Positions 17,824 to 27,095 of a DNA stretch of 64,000 bases are shown piece by piece. Source of the DNA: Vibrio marinisediminis (GTDB taxonomy: Bacteria; Pseudomonadota; Gammaproteobacteria; Enterobacterales; Vibrionaceae); NCBI RefSeq assembly GCF_014050145.1, contig NZ_JACFYF010000013.1, positions 48,025 through 112,024 on the forward strand, read 5' to 3'. The position numbers were made by a program, and so were the translations under genes. Every line of letters starts with the position of its first letter. Position 1 is the first letter of the stretch. Below the pieces are notes generated by a model, which was given only the letters and a program-made list of their open reading frames with translations, was not told the origin of the DNA and searched no databases.

Positions 17824-20643
17824 TTATTGTTTGGTCGTTGTTTCTTTTTCTGCAGGTACTAGTGAGGCATCAATCCAGTTATTAGTAATCAAGACTTTCT
17901 TGGCTAAGTCATTGAGATTCTGAGGTTCCACACTGTCTATCCATGCTAAGTAATCAGTGACTGCAGTGAAGCTGTCACCATATTGGACGGCGGCTTTTAG
18001 GTAACTCATACGCTGACGGTCAGTAATATTGTCGGCTTGTAGGGCATGCTTAGTTTGAGTCACCACTTCATTTAACTCTTCTTGCTCCACGCCCTTGGTT
18101 AACAGATTATCAAGCTCTACCATTGCTTTCGCTTTTAGCTCTTTCGCTCGAATAGGATCATGACTGTAGCTAACCAGACCGTATGCTTGGTCGCGATCAC
18201 GGTCGAGGCGGATACCAAATCGAACCGAGTAAACGCCACCAGACGCTTCGCGTAGCGATTCACGTAAGCGATTAGAGAGAATACGGCTTAGTAAGTAGGC
18301 TTCATCTTCACGCTCAATACTGTAGGTCAGATCCTGGTTGAACATTAGACTTGTTACGCCCATCGGTTCTTCACCCGCGGCAACATGAACATCGTGCTCA
18401 CCACTGCCCAGTTTTGGCAGTTTGATCGGTGGGAATGATGATTCGGATGGTAAAGAACCGATATAGCGCTGGGCTAACGAGATCACCTGGTCGGGCTTTG
18501 CATTACCAACAACAATTAGTTGATGGTTTTTAGCGCTAGAAAATAGTCGCTCCCATGCTTGGAGTAAATCTTCAACATCAATTTGATGCAATTCCGCTTT
18601 AGTGAGGCTGAGTAACTCAGGGTTGTTTACATAACGTATAGCATCGATAGCTGAATTGAATTGACCGCTGGAGCTGGTCATACGGTTTTCAATACCACGT
18701 TCCAATAGTTGCTGTGTCGCAGCCCAAAGTTGCGCATCCACTTGTGGTTGCGTTATTTGAAGGTGTAAATTTTGCAGCCAATTTTCTAATGATGAGGCGT
18801 CTGATGCACCAATAAACCCGTGGCTGTCTTGGTTAACGAATGCCATGATTCGGTTCGGATAAGTGGCATTGAGCATAGATAACTGGTCACTGTTAAAACC
18901 ACCGTAACCAAATTTGCTCATCTGACGCAGTTGCAGCGCAGCGCGGCGTAATTCTTTTGGCAAATGTTGGCTGCCGCCCCAACCTCGGTAATCGACCAAT
19001 AATTGGTTGGGCGTTTCATCGCTGTACTCAAACCACACTGTTGCACCATTTGCGAGAGTCCAGCTTTGCACACCGTCCTTTTCTTGATGCGAAACAATCT
19101 CTGCTGCGGCAGGGATACTTTCCATCAGTGGCTTGTTTGTCGTGACTGGGAGAGTTGCGGCTGGTGGGTTCGCTTTGGCGTGATTCCAGGCTTGCTGTAA
19201 TTGGTCTACCGTAGGTAGCTTACTTTGGTTTTCTGGTTTAATTTGTGCAATCACTAATGGGCTCAGTTGCTCGATCAATCCATCAAGATGGGTGTTAAGC
19301 TCTTGCAAGGTAATGTCGTCCGTTAGTTTTTTAACCGTAGCGGCAAGTTGATCTGAATCCGTTATTGGTGACTGCGAACGTAGTCGATTAAAAATAGACA
19401 TCATTACCCGGCGATTAGTGGTTGTACGCAGTGAATCCGCCATTTGGGTATAACGACTAACAATACTTTGGCGCACGGAGGTTAGATCGCCTTCAGCAAA
19501 ACCATGTTCGGCAAAACGACTAAGCTGTTCGAAGGCTTCATCGACGGTGGCTAGGTAATCATTACCAGTCAGTAATACCATCAAGCGGTTGTTTCTATAG
19601 TCGGTTGCGATGGGGCGAGACATCATCATCATTTTGCTGACATGTTCACTCTCAACTTGGTATTGCTCACGCAGGCGCTTGTTAAGCACCTGCATAGTCA
19701 TTTCATTGAGAAGCTGGTTTCGCAGTTCAGATTCAGTATGTGGCTGTGCTTCTTGTTCGCGGAAGTTGAATGACAATACTTCCGTTGTGATTTCACTGTC
19801 GGCAATCACTTCAATACGTAACTGGTTATCTAGAGGGACGCTCAACTCAGGGCGTTTAGGCAACTCTTTTGCAGGTAGATGCGCAAAAAAACGTGTCAGC
19901 TTCTTCTCTACTTCTGCTTTGTTTGTCGCACCAACAACGATCATTGTCATGTTATTTGGGTGATACCAATCTTGCCAAAATGCTTCGATGCGGCTTGCGT
20001 CAACATGGCGAACCAGTTCCATATCACCAATGGGTTCACGGTCTCCAAAGCGGCTATCTTTAAGCAAAATTTCGCGGTTGGCTGAACCAATGCGAGCCAT
20101 CATATTTCGACCACTGCGCCATTCTTCTTCAACAACAGGGCGCTCTTTTTCTAGCTCGTATTGTTCGAATACCAGCGCACTTGCTTGCTGAGCAAGCATA
20201 TTGAAGCCTTCATCCAGCATTTTGTCTGAGTTGTTTGGTAGATGAAGGAAATAGGAGGTGGTGTAATACTCAGTCATCGCATTGACATCACGACCAAAGA
20301 CCATTCCGAGCGCTTCTTGATGTTCGATCAAGGTATTCGCTGGAAATTGTTCAGTGCCGTTGAACGCCATGTGCTCAACCAAGTGAGCAATGCCTTTTTG
20401 ATCTTCCGCTTCATCTAGTGAGCCCGCATGGACAATAAGCTGTAGCGAGACACGATCTTTTGGACGGTTATTTTCAACTAAGATATAGCGCATGCCATTA
20501 TCAAGTTCACCTTGGATCATATCTTCGCGTACAGACAGTTCCGTGTCCGAAGTTATGGTCGTTTGTGGTTGGCAGCCAGATAGCGCAATGCATGCTGCAA
20601 TAAGAATTGGTATTGTTTTCATAAAATCGAGGCATGTGAACAT
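17824..20643 (-). CDS. pqqL: M16 zinc peptidase lipoprotein, PqqL/FusC-like
   Basis: This 939-residue pitrilysin-family peptidase has a lipoprotein signal (lipobox LSGC, Cys 24). The inverted zinc motif is HLVEH (87-91), with a downstream ELEKERPVVEEEW segment supplying the third ligand, and four M16 domains follow. Length and context match E. coli PqqL (931 residues) and Pectobacterium FusC, which cleaves imported ferredoxin in the periplasm to release iron. The start at 20643 has AAGGA seven bases upstream; the ATG at 20622 is an alternative giving the same lipobox. It begins 52 bases after the receptor stop. Substrate identity is inferred. Confidence 0.88.
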   Translation of the reverse strand: MFTCLDFMKTIPILIAACIALSGCQPQTTITSDTELSVREDMIQGELDNGMRYILVENNRPKDRVSLQLIVHAGSLDEAEDQKGIAHLVEHMAFNGTEQFPANTLIEHQEALGMVFGRDVNAMTEYYTTSYFLHLPNNSDKMLDEGFNMLAQQASALVFEQYELEKERPVVEEEWRSGRNMMARIGSANREILLKDSRFGDREPIGDMELVRHVDASRIEAFWQDWYHPNNMTMIVVGATNKAEVEKKLTRFFAHLPAKELPKRPELSVPLDNQLRIEVIADSEITTEVLSFNFREQEAQPHTESELRNQLLNEMTMQVLNKRLREQYQVESEHVSKMMMMSRPIATDYRNNRLMVLLTGNDYLATVDEAFEQLSRFAEHGFAEGDLTSVRQSIVSRYTQMADSLRTTTNRRVMMSIFNRLRSQSPITDSDQLAATVKKLTDDITLQELNTHLDGLIEQLSPLVIAQIKPENQSKLPTVDQLQQAWNHAKANPPAATLPVTTNKPLMESIPAAAEIVSHQEKDGVQSWTLANGATVWFEYSDETPNQLLVDYRGWGGSQHLPKELRRAALQLRQMSKFGYGGFNSDQLSMLNATYPNRIMAFVNQDSHGFIGASDASSLENWLQNLHLQITQPQVDAQLWAATQQLLERGIENRMTSSSGQFNSAIDAIRYVNNPELLSLTKAELHQIDVEDLLQAWERLFSSAKNHQLIVVGNAKPDQVISLAQRYIGSLPSESSFPPIKLPKLGSGEHDVHVAAGEEPMGVTSLMFNQDLTYSIEREDEAYLLSRILSNRLRESLREASGGVYSVRFGIRLDRDRDQAYGLVSYSHDPIRAKELKAKAMVELDNLLTKGVEQEELNEVVTQTKHALQADNITDRQRMSYLKAAVQYGDSFTAVTDYLAWIDSVEPQNLNDLAKKVLITNNWIDASLVPAEKETTTKQ

Positions 20644-20695
20644 GCCGAGTCCTTATAGTAATAAAAAGGTGTTGAAGCAAAAGAGAGCACTTTGG

Positions 20696-23152
20696 TTAAT
20701 TTCGTACATTAACGTTTAGCCAGACTTGTCGACCTGTGTTGTAGTGTTCGTTAGGAATATTGTTGCCGAGTTGAATACCCGAAATTGAGACCACTTCTTG
20801 CGTATCGAGAACGTTAGTGACGCTTAATCCAAAAATGACATGATCATCTAGCTGTGCTGGTGTCCAGTTAACAGCCATATCCCAAGTAATTAAGTCGTCT
20901 AACTCGGTTGATGCCAAAGAGTTTACGCTCTCGCGTTGACCGTTAATTTCAACGGTTTCCATACCCTGATAGGCAGTGGCTTTTTTACCTTGTTGGTAGT
21001 TAATTCGGTTGTTCCACACTAAACCAGCATCAACCCAGTACATGTTTAGGTCTAAGCTGCTTTTCACAGGAGATTGATAGCCGCTGACATCCATTTCGCT
21101 GTAGCGTACTAGTTGACCATCAAGCATTACCCATTCATCTTGAAACCCGCCACCCAAGTCATTGCCTTGGTCATAACTTGCTTTTAGATCACCGTGCCCG
21201 CGTCTGTGGTCATAGGCGATTTTCCAATTGCTACTAAAATAGCCACCAGCGATTTCGTAAGGGTGGATGGTTGATACTTCTAAGCTGATGATCTGATCAT
21301 CACTTTTGATGTTATTGTGAAGCGTGGCAGTACCTGAGGCAGAATCAGTAGAGTAAGTGATTCCGTCTCTTTGTTGTCGGTAGATATAAACGGTATTAAA
21401 AGCAAAATTATTGATATCAATTGCCCATGCCGCACTGAGTTCATCGGAGTAGGGAATATCTGCTTGGTTGAGCGCTAAACCATCATAAGTAGTGGTTGAT
21501 GCACACGTCAGATTACTTGGGTCTAAATTACTCCAATTACCATCATTCGGTGTGCAGCTACGTGATCGAGATTGATATTTCTTTTGCTCTGCTTTTAATG
21601 CCCAACCTAAAAGATTGGCGCTGTAATAGCGGTTGGCGCCAAGCGTGACCCGGTTTGTATCAACCATGTCGAAGTCCCAGCTGGTGGTGAAACGTGGCGA
21701 GAAGACAGTTTGGTTAAACACACTCATGTGATCGACTCGACCACCCAGGTAGACTCCCCAACGGTCCCATTGCATACGGTCATCAACAAAAACACTGTAT
21801 TGTTGTGCGTCGGCATCGTAGTTTGCAGCTTCATAGCGAGTGAGTGTTGAAATTAATGGGTTACCGGGAACCAATTCACGATGTTGATAAACTACGTGAT
21901 CATCTTGTCGTTGGACCTTGCCTTGTTGATGATTTAACTCCACCCCAATGCTCGCCTGATGCTCGCTCGGACCAAGCTGTATTGGATCCCAATGGAATGC
22001 AGATTTATATTGATAAGATTCTTGGCTCTGTTTTAGATTGCCGTAACTGCCTTCGTTGTAAAATTCAAAAGAGCTACCTACTCTTTTCATGAAAGTAACG
22101 AAGTAGTCGCTATCGGCTTTGCGTTCATCATTTAGTTGGTCGTACGCCAAAGAGTTTTGCCAGTGACCGCTTGTGAATTCGCGCTCCACTTTAAAAGTCG
22201 CGCCAAAACCAGAATGAGAGTTAGTCGACTCGCTGTTTTGTTGATAAGCACCGTTACTATTGGCATCGTTCATAAAGTGGTTGCTTTCATGCGCAGCATA
22301 ACGAACATCAGTTGTTGTCTGCCAAGCTCCAGACTCCCAAATATGGGTAATGAAGATGTTGTCCATGGTTTGGTCTACATCTTTACTATTCGCTAGGGGA
22401 ATTTCTGAGACTTGATGGCTCACATTTAATGCGAGTTTTTGCGTGTCACTTATCGCTCCACCTAGGTGAAGAGCGTGCATGCGTTTTTGAAAGTTTGGTT
22501 GATATTCACCCGAGCCATCTATTGGTGTGCCGTAAGAATCTTGGAAGTTTTCACCTACTTTTTGTGGTTCATTCCAGTCACTGTCATTGATTCGAAAATT
22601 GTAATCAATAACGAATTCTTCTGTTGGCTTACGCAATTGGGCATCAACAACACCACCAGTAAATCCGCCATGTTCAGCACTGATATTGTGATCGAGGACT
22701 TCAACGCTATCAATTAGGTTTGTATCGACAAAATAACCGGATGTGTGGCCTGAAGAGAGTGCCGTAGGGTGTTCTTTTGAGTTACCAAAGGTGGTGGAGT
22801 TATTTACGCCTACGCCATCAATGGTATATTTAGTTTGATGTGGACGAGCACCCGACAGCGAAATCTCTTCAGGCTTCAAGTCACCACCTTGCATTGAACC
22901 TTGAGCGTCGTTGATTCCGACTCTAGGCTCATGCTTTAGCACTTGAGATAATGAAGGGTTGTTTTTTGGGGCTTGTTCTAATTCAAGACGATCAATGGTC
23001 AGTGCCGTTCCTGTGACAACGACGACCTCAGTTTCACTTTGTTCAGTCTCTTTATGATCTTGCTTTGTTGTTTGCTGAGCTTGAGCATATCCGCCGTAAA
23101 GCGTACAGATGATCGCAAATGCTATTGGGGTTATTGTGTGAGAACTATCCAT
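20696..23152 (-). CDS. yddB: TonB-dependent outer-membrane receptor, YddB/FusA-like
   Basis: The 818-residue protein has a signal peptide ending near YAQAQ, a TonB-box-like TEVVVVTG (about 41-48), a plug domain (about 50-170, LSQVLKHEPRVGI, YTIDGVGVNN, IDSVEVLDHNISAEHGGF) and a long barrel. It ends VNVRN, without the usual terminal Phe. It is first of three same-strand genes with an M16 peptidase and an SbmA-like ABC protein, the layout of yddB-pqqL-yddA and fus loci. A Fur box lies about 85 bases upstream. It probably binds an iron-bearing ligand, possibly a small iron protein; I am confident of the family, less so of the ligand. Confidence 0.88.
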   Translation of the reverse strand: MDSSHTITPIAFAIICTLYGGYAQAQQTTKQDHKETEQSETEVVVVTGTALTIDRLELEQAPKNNPSLSQVLKHEPRVGINDAQGSMQGGDLKPEEISLSGARPHQTKYTIDGVGVNNSTTFGNSKEHPTALSSGHTSGYFVDTNLIDSVEVLDHNISAEHGGFTGGVVDAQLRKPTEEFVIDYNFRINDSDWNEPQKVGENFQDSYGTPIDGSGEYQPNFQKRMHALHLGGAISDTQKLALNVSHQVSEIPLANSKDVDQTMDNIFITHIWESGAWQTTTDVRYAAHESNHFMNDANSNGAYQQNSESTNSHSGFGATFKVEREFTSGHWQNSLAYDQLNDERKADSDYFVTFMKRVGSSFEFYNEGSYGNLKQSQESYQYKSAFHWDPIQLGPSEHQASIGVELNHQQGKVQRQDDHVVYQHRELVPGNPLISTLTRYEAANYDADAQQYSVFVDDRMQWDRWGVYLGGRVDHMSVFNQTVFSPRFTTSWDFDMVDTNRVTLGANRYYSANLLGWALKAEQKKYQSRSRSCTPNDGNWSNLDPSNLTCASTTTYDGLALNQADIPYSDELSAAWAIDINNFAFNTVYIYRQQRDGITYSTDSASGTATLHNNIKSDDQIISLEVSTIHPYEIAGGYFSSNWKIAYDHRRGHGDLKASYDQGNDLGGGFQDEWVMLDGQLVRYSEMDVSGYQSPVKSSLDLNMYWVDAGLVWNNRINYQQGKKATAYQGMETVEINGQRESVNSLASTELDDLITWDMAVNWTPAQLDDHVIFGLSVTNVLDTQEVVSISGIQLGNNIPNEHYNTGRQVWLNVNVRN

Positions 23153-23233
23153 AAATCCTACTGCTGTTAATTCGTGAGAGTTTGAACGATAGTGACTGCG
23201 GAATAGATAGGTCTAATTATTTTTAAATACGCA

Positions 23234-23248
23234 TGCAAATCATTATCA
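23234..23248 (-). promoter_or_regulatory. Fur box upstream of the TonB receptor operon
   Basis: TGCAAATCATTATCA matches the 7-1-7 Fur consensus TGATAATNATTATCA at 12 of 14 positions. It lies about 82-96 bases upstream of the receptor start, a promoter-proximal place for iron repression. Confidence 0.75.
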
Positions 23249-23332
23249 TTACCATGCGCATCATCCACAATTTTATTTCGAAAGCAATGATTTATTGATG
23301 GATTCAATGATAAGGGTGGGTTTGGTAACGAA

Positions 23333-23372
23333 ATTAAACAATATATTTAACATGTGAACTGTATTGTTTAAT
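23333..23372. repeat. 11-bp perfect inverted repeat upstream of the receptor operon
   Basis: ATTAAACAATA (23333-23343) and TATTGTTTAAT (23362-23372) are separated by 18 bases. It lies 85 bases beyond the Fur box, in the 507-base gap 23153-23659. It could be an operator for a second regulator. The rest of the gap (23373-23616) shows no gene I can support. Confidence 0.6.
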
Positions 23373-23616
23373 GAATTTAATAATTAATGATACGCTCGGC
23401 AGGCACGTTTTTTAATTGAGAGTGTTGAGGTGAAACGAGAAAAGGGGGCGCGCTGGTAGATTAGTGTGCTTTGTAACGTATACAGTATTGTTTTTTGTAA
23501 ACGAATTTTATAACGGTGAGGTGCTAAGGGGCTGTTTCTATCTGGTGAGAATGGGTGCGATTGGAAAAGTACAGGCGAAATAGAATTATCGGAAACAGAA
23601 ATTGCAAGATAGTGCT

Positions 23617-23649
23617 GAAAAAGCCACCACTCGATATGGGGTGATGGCT
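23617..23649 (-). terminator. Terminator after the DUF2058 gene
   Basis: On the minus strand AGCCATCAC pairs with GTGGTGGCT (one mismatch), followed by TTTTTC. Confidence 0.75.
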
Positions 23650-23659
23650 AGATATATTG

Positions 23660-24181
23660 TTACCACATCAGATCATCAGGAACAACGAAATCTGCATATG
23701 GGTCATCTTCTGCGATGGTATCTGGTTCTTTTTCTTTTTGATCGATGATTGCGTTTTCATCACGTTGAGCAATCTTATTCGCTACGGCACTCGGAATGAC
23801 AACGTAACTTTCTCCAGTACGTGCAATCGCTAAAATGCCTTTGCTTAATTGTTCACGAACCATTGGTTCAACATACAGAGCTTTCACCAAGGTTCCATCA
23901 GTGAAGTTGTATTTGATATCACCATCACCCAAGTCTAATTTGTTCATCTCAATAAGCTGTTTAATCTGAGATTGAATTTCTTTGCTTACGCGCTGCTCAT
24001 TTTGTTGTGTACTGAGTTCTTTATCTCGTTCTTGTTGTAGGCGTTTGTTTTCTTCAACAGCCGCTTTAACTTCTTTCGCTTGAGTTCGAGATTTTTTTGA
24101 GCCTTTCTTTGCTTTTTTAAGTTTCTTTTCGTTGACTAAGCCAGCTTTAAGCATTTGCTCTTGTAGTGTCAGTTTTGCCAT
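23660..24181 (-). CDS. yaiL: DUF2058 family protein, YaiL-like
   Basis: The 173-residue protein opens with LTLQEQMLKAGLVNEKKLKKAKKGSK (quoted in part), a very basic helix, then a Gln/Glu-rich coiled coil (about 40-75). A globular part has YNFTDG, VLxxYVE-like VKALYVEPMVREQL and YVVIPSAVANKI. That is the DUF2058 pattern (E. coli YaiL, annotated as a nucleoprotein or polynucleotide-associated protein). It is cytosolic and its function is not established. It is monocistronic with its own terminator. Confidence 0.85.
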   Translation of the reverse strand: MAKLTLQEQMLKAGLVNEKKLKKAKKGSKKSRTQAKEVKAAVEENKRLQQERDKELSTQQNEQRVSKEIQSQIKQLIEMNKLDLGDGDIKYNFTDGTLVKALYVEPMVREQLSKGILAIARTGESYVVIPSAVANKIAQRDENAIIDQKEKEPDTIAEDDPYADFVVPDDLMW

Positions 24182-24313
24182 GGTGTTCTCAATGAGTTCG
24201 TGTTTTCCCTTATTCTACATGAGAGGAGCCGCTCAAATAAAGATTCCAGCGTAGATAAAAGGCGTATCAAGGATACTAAATTGAATCTCTAAGCCATTGC
24301 GTGAGCTATTTAC

Positions 24314-25141
24314 TTATAGGTTCAAATTGAAAGGGTAGTTTGATGATTTAAACTGTTTCATTTCGTACAAGTTTTCATCGGCTTCCGCTATTGCTTTGTC
24401 GTAATGGATACTCTCACAAGCCGCAGTACCATAACTAAATTCAATGCCTTCAACTTCACACGCTTTAGTAAAAATTTCGATGAAATCCTGCGCGTTTTCG
24501 GTATCAATGATCGCGATGAATTCATCGCCACCAACGCGAAATGCATAGCCAATGTTGTCACAACAGCGCATTAATCGACGAGCAAATATAATGAGCACTT
24601 TGTCACCAACATTGTGCCCTTTGGTGTCATTAATAAGTTTGAATTTATCGAGATCAAAATAAAAGAGCTGGTAAGAACCGCGCGGTAATAACTTCAATGC
24701 TGTTCGTGTATAACACTTGGTTAGGTTGTCGGTTAAAGACAATTTATTTACCTTACTTAAGTGTCTGAAAAGACCGAAAATGATACAACCATAAGCAGCT
24801 ATTAATAGTGCCTCGTCAATCAGCGCATCGGCAAAAGGGAATCGGTGGCTTATAACTTGTTCGATATAGAGGATCTCTGTTATTGCATCATATACCCCAT
24901 TAATGATGGCTAGAATAATGCCAATTCTGATCACCTTGGAGTTAACAAGGTTTTCAGTGACCGATGCCATGATGAGTACACAGTAGAGTCTCGTCACTTC
25001 CAATAAATAATCATAGATTGACTCCACTGGGATCGAAAGTGCCATTACGGGTGCAATAAATAGCACGGGAATGAAAGAAAACCTAATAGCACGACGAGTA
25101 AGATCGAGATAGATTTGGTTGTCGTTAAAAAGAGTTCTCAT
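24314..25141 (-). CDS. Membrane diguanylate cyclase (GGDEF)
   Basis: The 275-residue protein has four or five hydrophobic segments (about 20-120) without a recognised sensor, then a GGDEF domain (about 130-265) with LTDNLTKCYTR, FDLDKFKLINDT and the intact active-site loop RVGGDEF. It should make c-di-GMP at the inner membrane. An RCCD tetrad lies upstream of the loop but eight rather than five residues before it, so it is probably not a classical I-site. It is monocistronic. The 329-base gap on its 5' side (25142-25470) holds its promoter and nothing else I can support. Confidence 0.85.
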   Translation of the reverse strand: MRTLFNDNQIYLDLTRRAIRFSFIPVLFIAPVMALSIPVESIYDYLLEVTRLYCVLIMASVTENLVNSKVIRIGIILAIINGVYDAITEILYIEQVISHRFPFADALIDEALLIAAYGCIIFGLFRHLSKVNKLSLTDNLTKCYTRTALKLLPRGSYQLFYFDLDKFKLINDTKGHNVGDKVLIIFARRLMRCCDNIGYAFRVGGDEFIAIIDTENAQDFIEIFTKACEVEGIEFSYGTAACESIHYDKAIAEADENLYEMKQFKSSNYPFNLNL

Positions 25142-25470
25142 TAGAAAAGCACCCAGCGTTAGGTAATCATGGCAATAATAGCAAAAGCATGGAAGGTATT
25201 ACGCTATCAAATGCACATATTGTTAAGAAAAAGATCCAAAGTCTGTGATTATATAGGAAGCATGCTAGGTAATGATTCTAAAGGAATTAATCTTACACCG
25301 TTTACGTTTCGCTATTGCAGAAACGTGATGGGTCTCGTAGTGTCTGGGGATTGTCTCAATATTGTTGAATAAGAAACTTTGGTAATGTATCCCTGAATAA
25401 AAGGTATTTATGTCACTAAACCTGTGCCATTGGCTAGGTAAGGTAAAGGTTAGGTAAAAAAGGAGTGGTA

Positions 25471-25935
25471 ATGACAGAAATCCAGCAAGCGTTTCTACAT
25501 AAATATCTGCTGACATTAAGTGAGGCTCAACGAGATTCAATACCACAAGTGCATGCCGAGTATTTTTGTGCGGATGAATACAATGCAAATGAATGTGCGC
25601 GATTAGTCAATCAAAGAACAAAAACTGCATCCTGTAGCTTAAAGCAGGGCTATGATATCGAAAATGAACCTTTACCTTTGGTCGGGCGTTTAACCGTAGT
25701 ATTGAATTGGACAGAGGAGCCAGTGTGTATTATTGAGCATACAGAGGTCTCTATTTGCCCATTTAATCAGGTGACAGAGGAGTTTGCTCAGTCAGAAGGG
25801 GAAGGTGATGGCAGCTATCAATGGTGGCGAGAAGCTCACCTTCAATTCTTTACTCAATATGCCAATCAAGTAGGGGCTCAGTTTTCTGAAGAGTCAGAAC
25901 TGGTACTTGAAAGATTTGAAAAGGTTTATCCATAA
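25471..25935 (+). CDS. ASCH domain protein
   Basis: The 154-residue protein has the ASCH signature in LVNQRTKTASCSL (the lysine/threonine loop of these beta-barrel folds), followed by strands such as LPLVGRLTVVLNW and VCIIEHTEVSICPF. It ends with WWREAHLQFF, common in bacterial ASCH proteins. The fold is PUA-related and thought to bind RNA or modified nucleosides; some members hydrolyse N4-acetylcytidine, but I cannot assign that here. The frame is open to a GTG at 25465, but the ATG at 25471 has AAGGAG five bases upstream. Confidence 0.85.
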   Translation: MTEIQQAFLHKYLLTLSEAQRDSIPQVHAEYFCADEYNANECARLVNQRTKTASCSLKQGYDIENEPLPLVGRLTVVLNWTEEPVCIIEHTEVSICPFNQVTEEFAQSEGEGDGSYQWWREAHLQFFTQYANQVGAQFSEESELVLERFEKVYP

Positions 25936-26145
25936 CGGTCAAGCCAGCCTTAAAATAGCGGCATGATTTTGCATCAGAGACCGCTATTTCAGTGACAATC
26001 TACTTACTTAAAGTGCTTTTTCAAAGCACATTGCGCGGGAAATAATAGAATGGCATTCTGTTGGCAAGGTATTTTGCGGTAATTTACCTTGATTACATTA
26101 ATTTAATCAGTTGCTTATCGTTTTAATAACAATCAAGAGACAGTT

Positions 26146-26589
26146 ATGACAATAAAGCTCATATCGGCACAGGAAACGGACGTTAATAGGTTTGTGTTAC
26201 TCGAATCTGCTAGCGACGCCCATCAATACATATTGCCTTATTCTGCGGACCGACATGCCATCGAAATGGGGAGGGAAAATACACATTATCTGTCGATATA
26301 TGATAGTGATGAAATGATCGGTTTCATGATTCTTGCGGTGGAAGAGGGCGAAAGCGTTGAGTTTCGTCGTATTGTGATTGATAAAAAGGATTCTGGTGTA
26401 GGGCAAAAAGCGATAATAGCGATGGAACAATATTGTCGTGAAAAATTAAATAAATGTCGTATATGGCTTGATGTGTTTGAAAGCAACCAGCGAGCTATGC
26501 ACATATATAAAAAATGTGGATTCAAAACGTTCAGTTCAGGAATGTATCACCAGCAGCGAATATGGTTAATGGAGAAATATCTCCCATAA
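26146..26589 (+). CDS. GNAT family N-acetyltransferase
   Basis: The 147-residue cytosolic protein shows the GNAT order: beta-4 MIGFMILAVEE, the beta-4/alpha-3 segment VEFRRIVIDKKDSGVGQKAI (acetyl-CoA loop near VGQKA; the classical Q/RxxGxG/A is degenerate), and the C-terminal IWLDVFESNQRAMHIYKKCGF typical of RimI-like enzymes. The acceptor substrate cannot be predicted. The 210-base gap before it (25936-26145) has a hairpin-like AGCGGCATG...GACCGCTA region and no gene. Confidence 0.85.
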   Translation: MTIKLISAQETDVNRFVLLESASDAHQYILPYSADRHAIEMGRENTHYLSIYDSDEMIGFMILAVEEGESVEFRRIVIDKKDSGVGQKAIIAMEQYCREKLNKCRIWLDVFESNQRAMHIYKKCGFKTFSSGMYHQQRIWLMEKYLP

Positions 26590-26604
26590 TCGCCGAGGTG
26601 GTCG

Positions 26605-27066
26605 TTATGGATTGTTCGTTTGCGCCGCCTTCTTGGCAAAGTTGTTGAGTGCGGTTTCTACCTTTTTCAATACATTATCGCATCCACTTAAATGATGGCG
26701 TTGTGCCAAATAGTGGGGTTGGTTATATGAAATCCAAACCTTACCATCTTGGTCTTCACTGATTAACATTTTTTGCGGTAAGTCGATCCCGATTGATTGC
26801 TGACATTGCATCAGTTTAGAGCCAATTTTTGGGTTACCAAAGATCACTAGTTGGGTCGGTCTTAATGTGGCGCCTATTTTGTTTGCTGCATCGCTATGAT
26901 CGATTGTTGCGAAAATCGTCATCCCTTTATTTTCCAAGAGAGTAACTAAACGACTTGCCGTGCTACTTACATCTGAATGGCTTTGTGTTTTGACCAGCTC
27001 GTTATCAGCGAAAGCATGAGCCGAGGCAACAGACAAGATTAGAAATGGCAGGGTCAATGACTTCAT
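26605..27066 (-). CDS. DUF302 periplasmic protein
   Basis: The 153-residue protein has a signal peptide ending near SAHAFA and the DUF302 core: LVTLLENKGMTIFATIDH, then VIFGNPKIGSKLMQ and IGIDLPQKMLISEDQDGKVWISY (each quoted in part). DUF302 proteins are small alpha/beta proteins of unknown role, often found near redox or metal genes. AGGAG lies seven bases before the ATG. It starts 29 bases after the MarC-like gene on the same strand, so co-transcription is likely. Confidence 0.85.
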   Translation of the reverse strand: MKSLTLPFLILSVASAHAFADNELVKTQSHSDVSSTASRLVTLLENKGMTIFATIDHSDAANKIGATLRPTQLVIFGNPKIGSKLMQCQQSIGIDLPQKMLISEDQDGKVWISYNQPHYLAQRHHLSGCDNVLKKVETALNNFAKKAAQTNNP

Positions 27067-27095
27067 AAGAGGCTCCTATAGGATCGTGTTTTACA

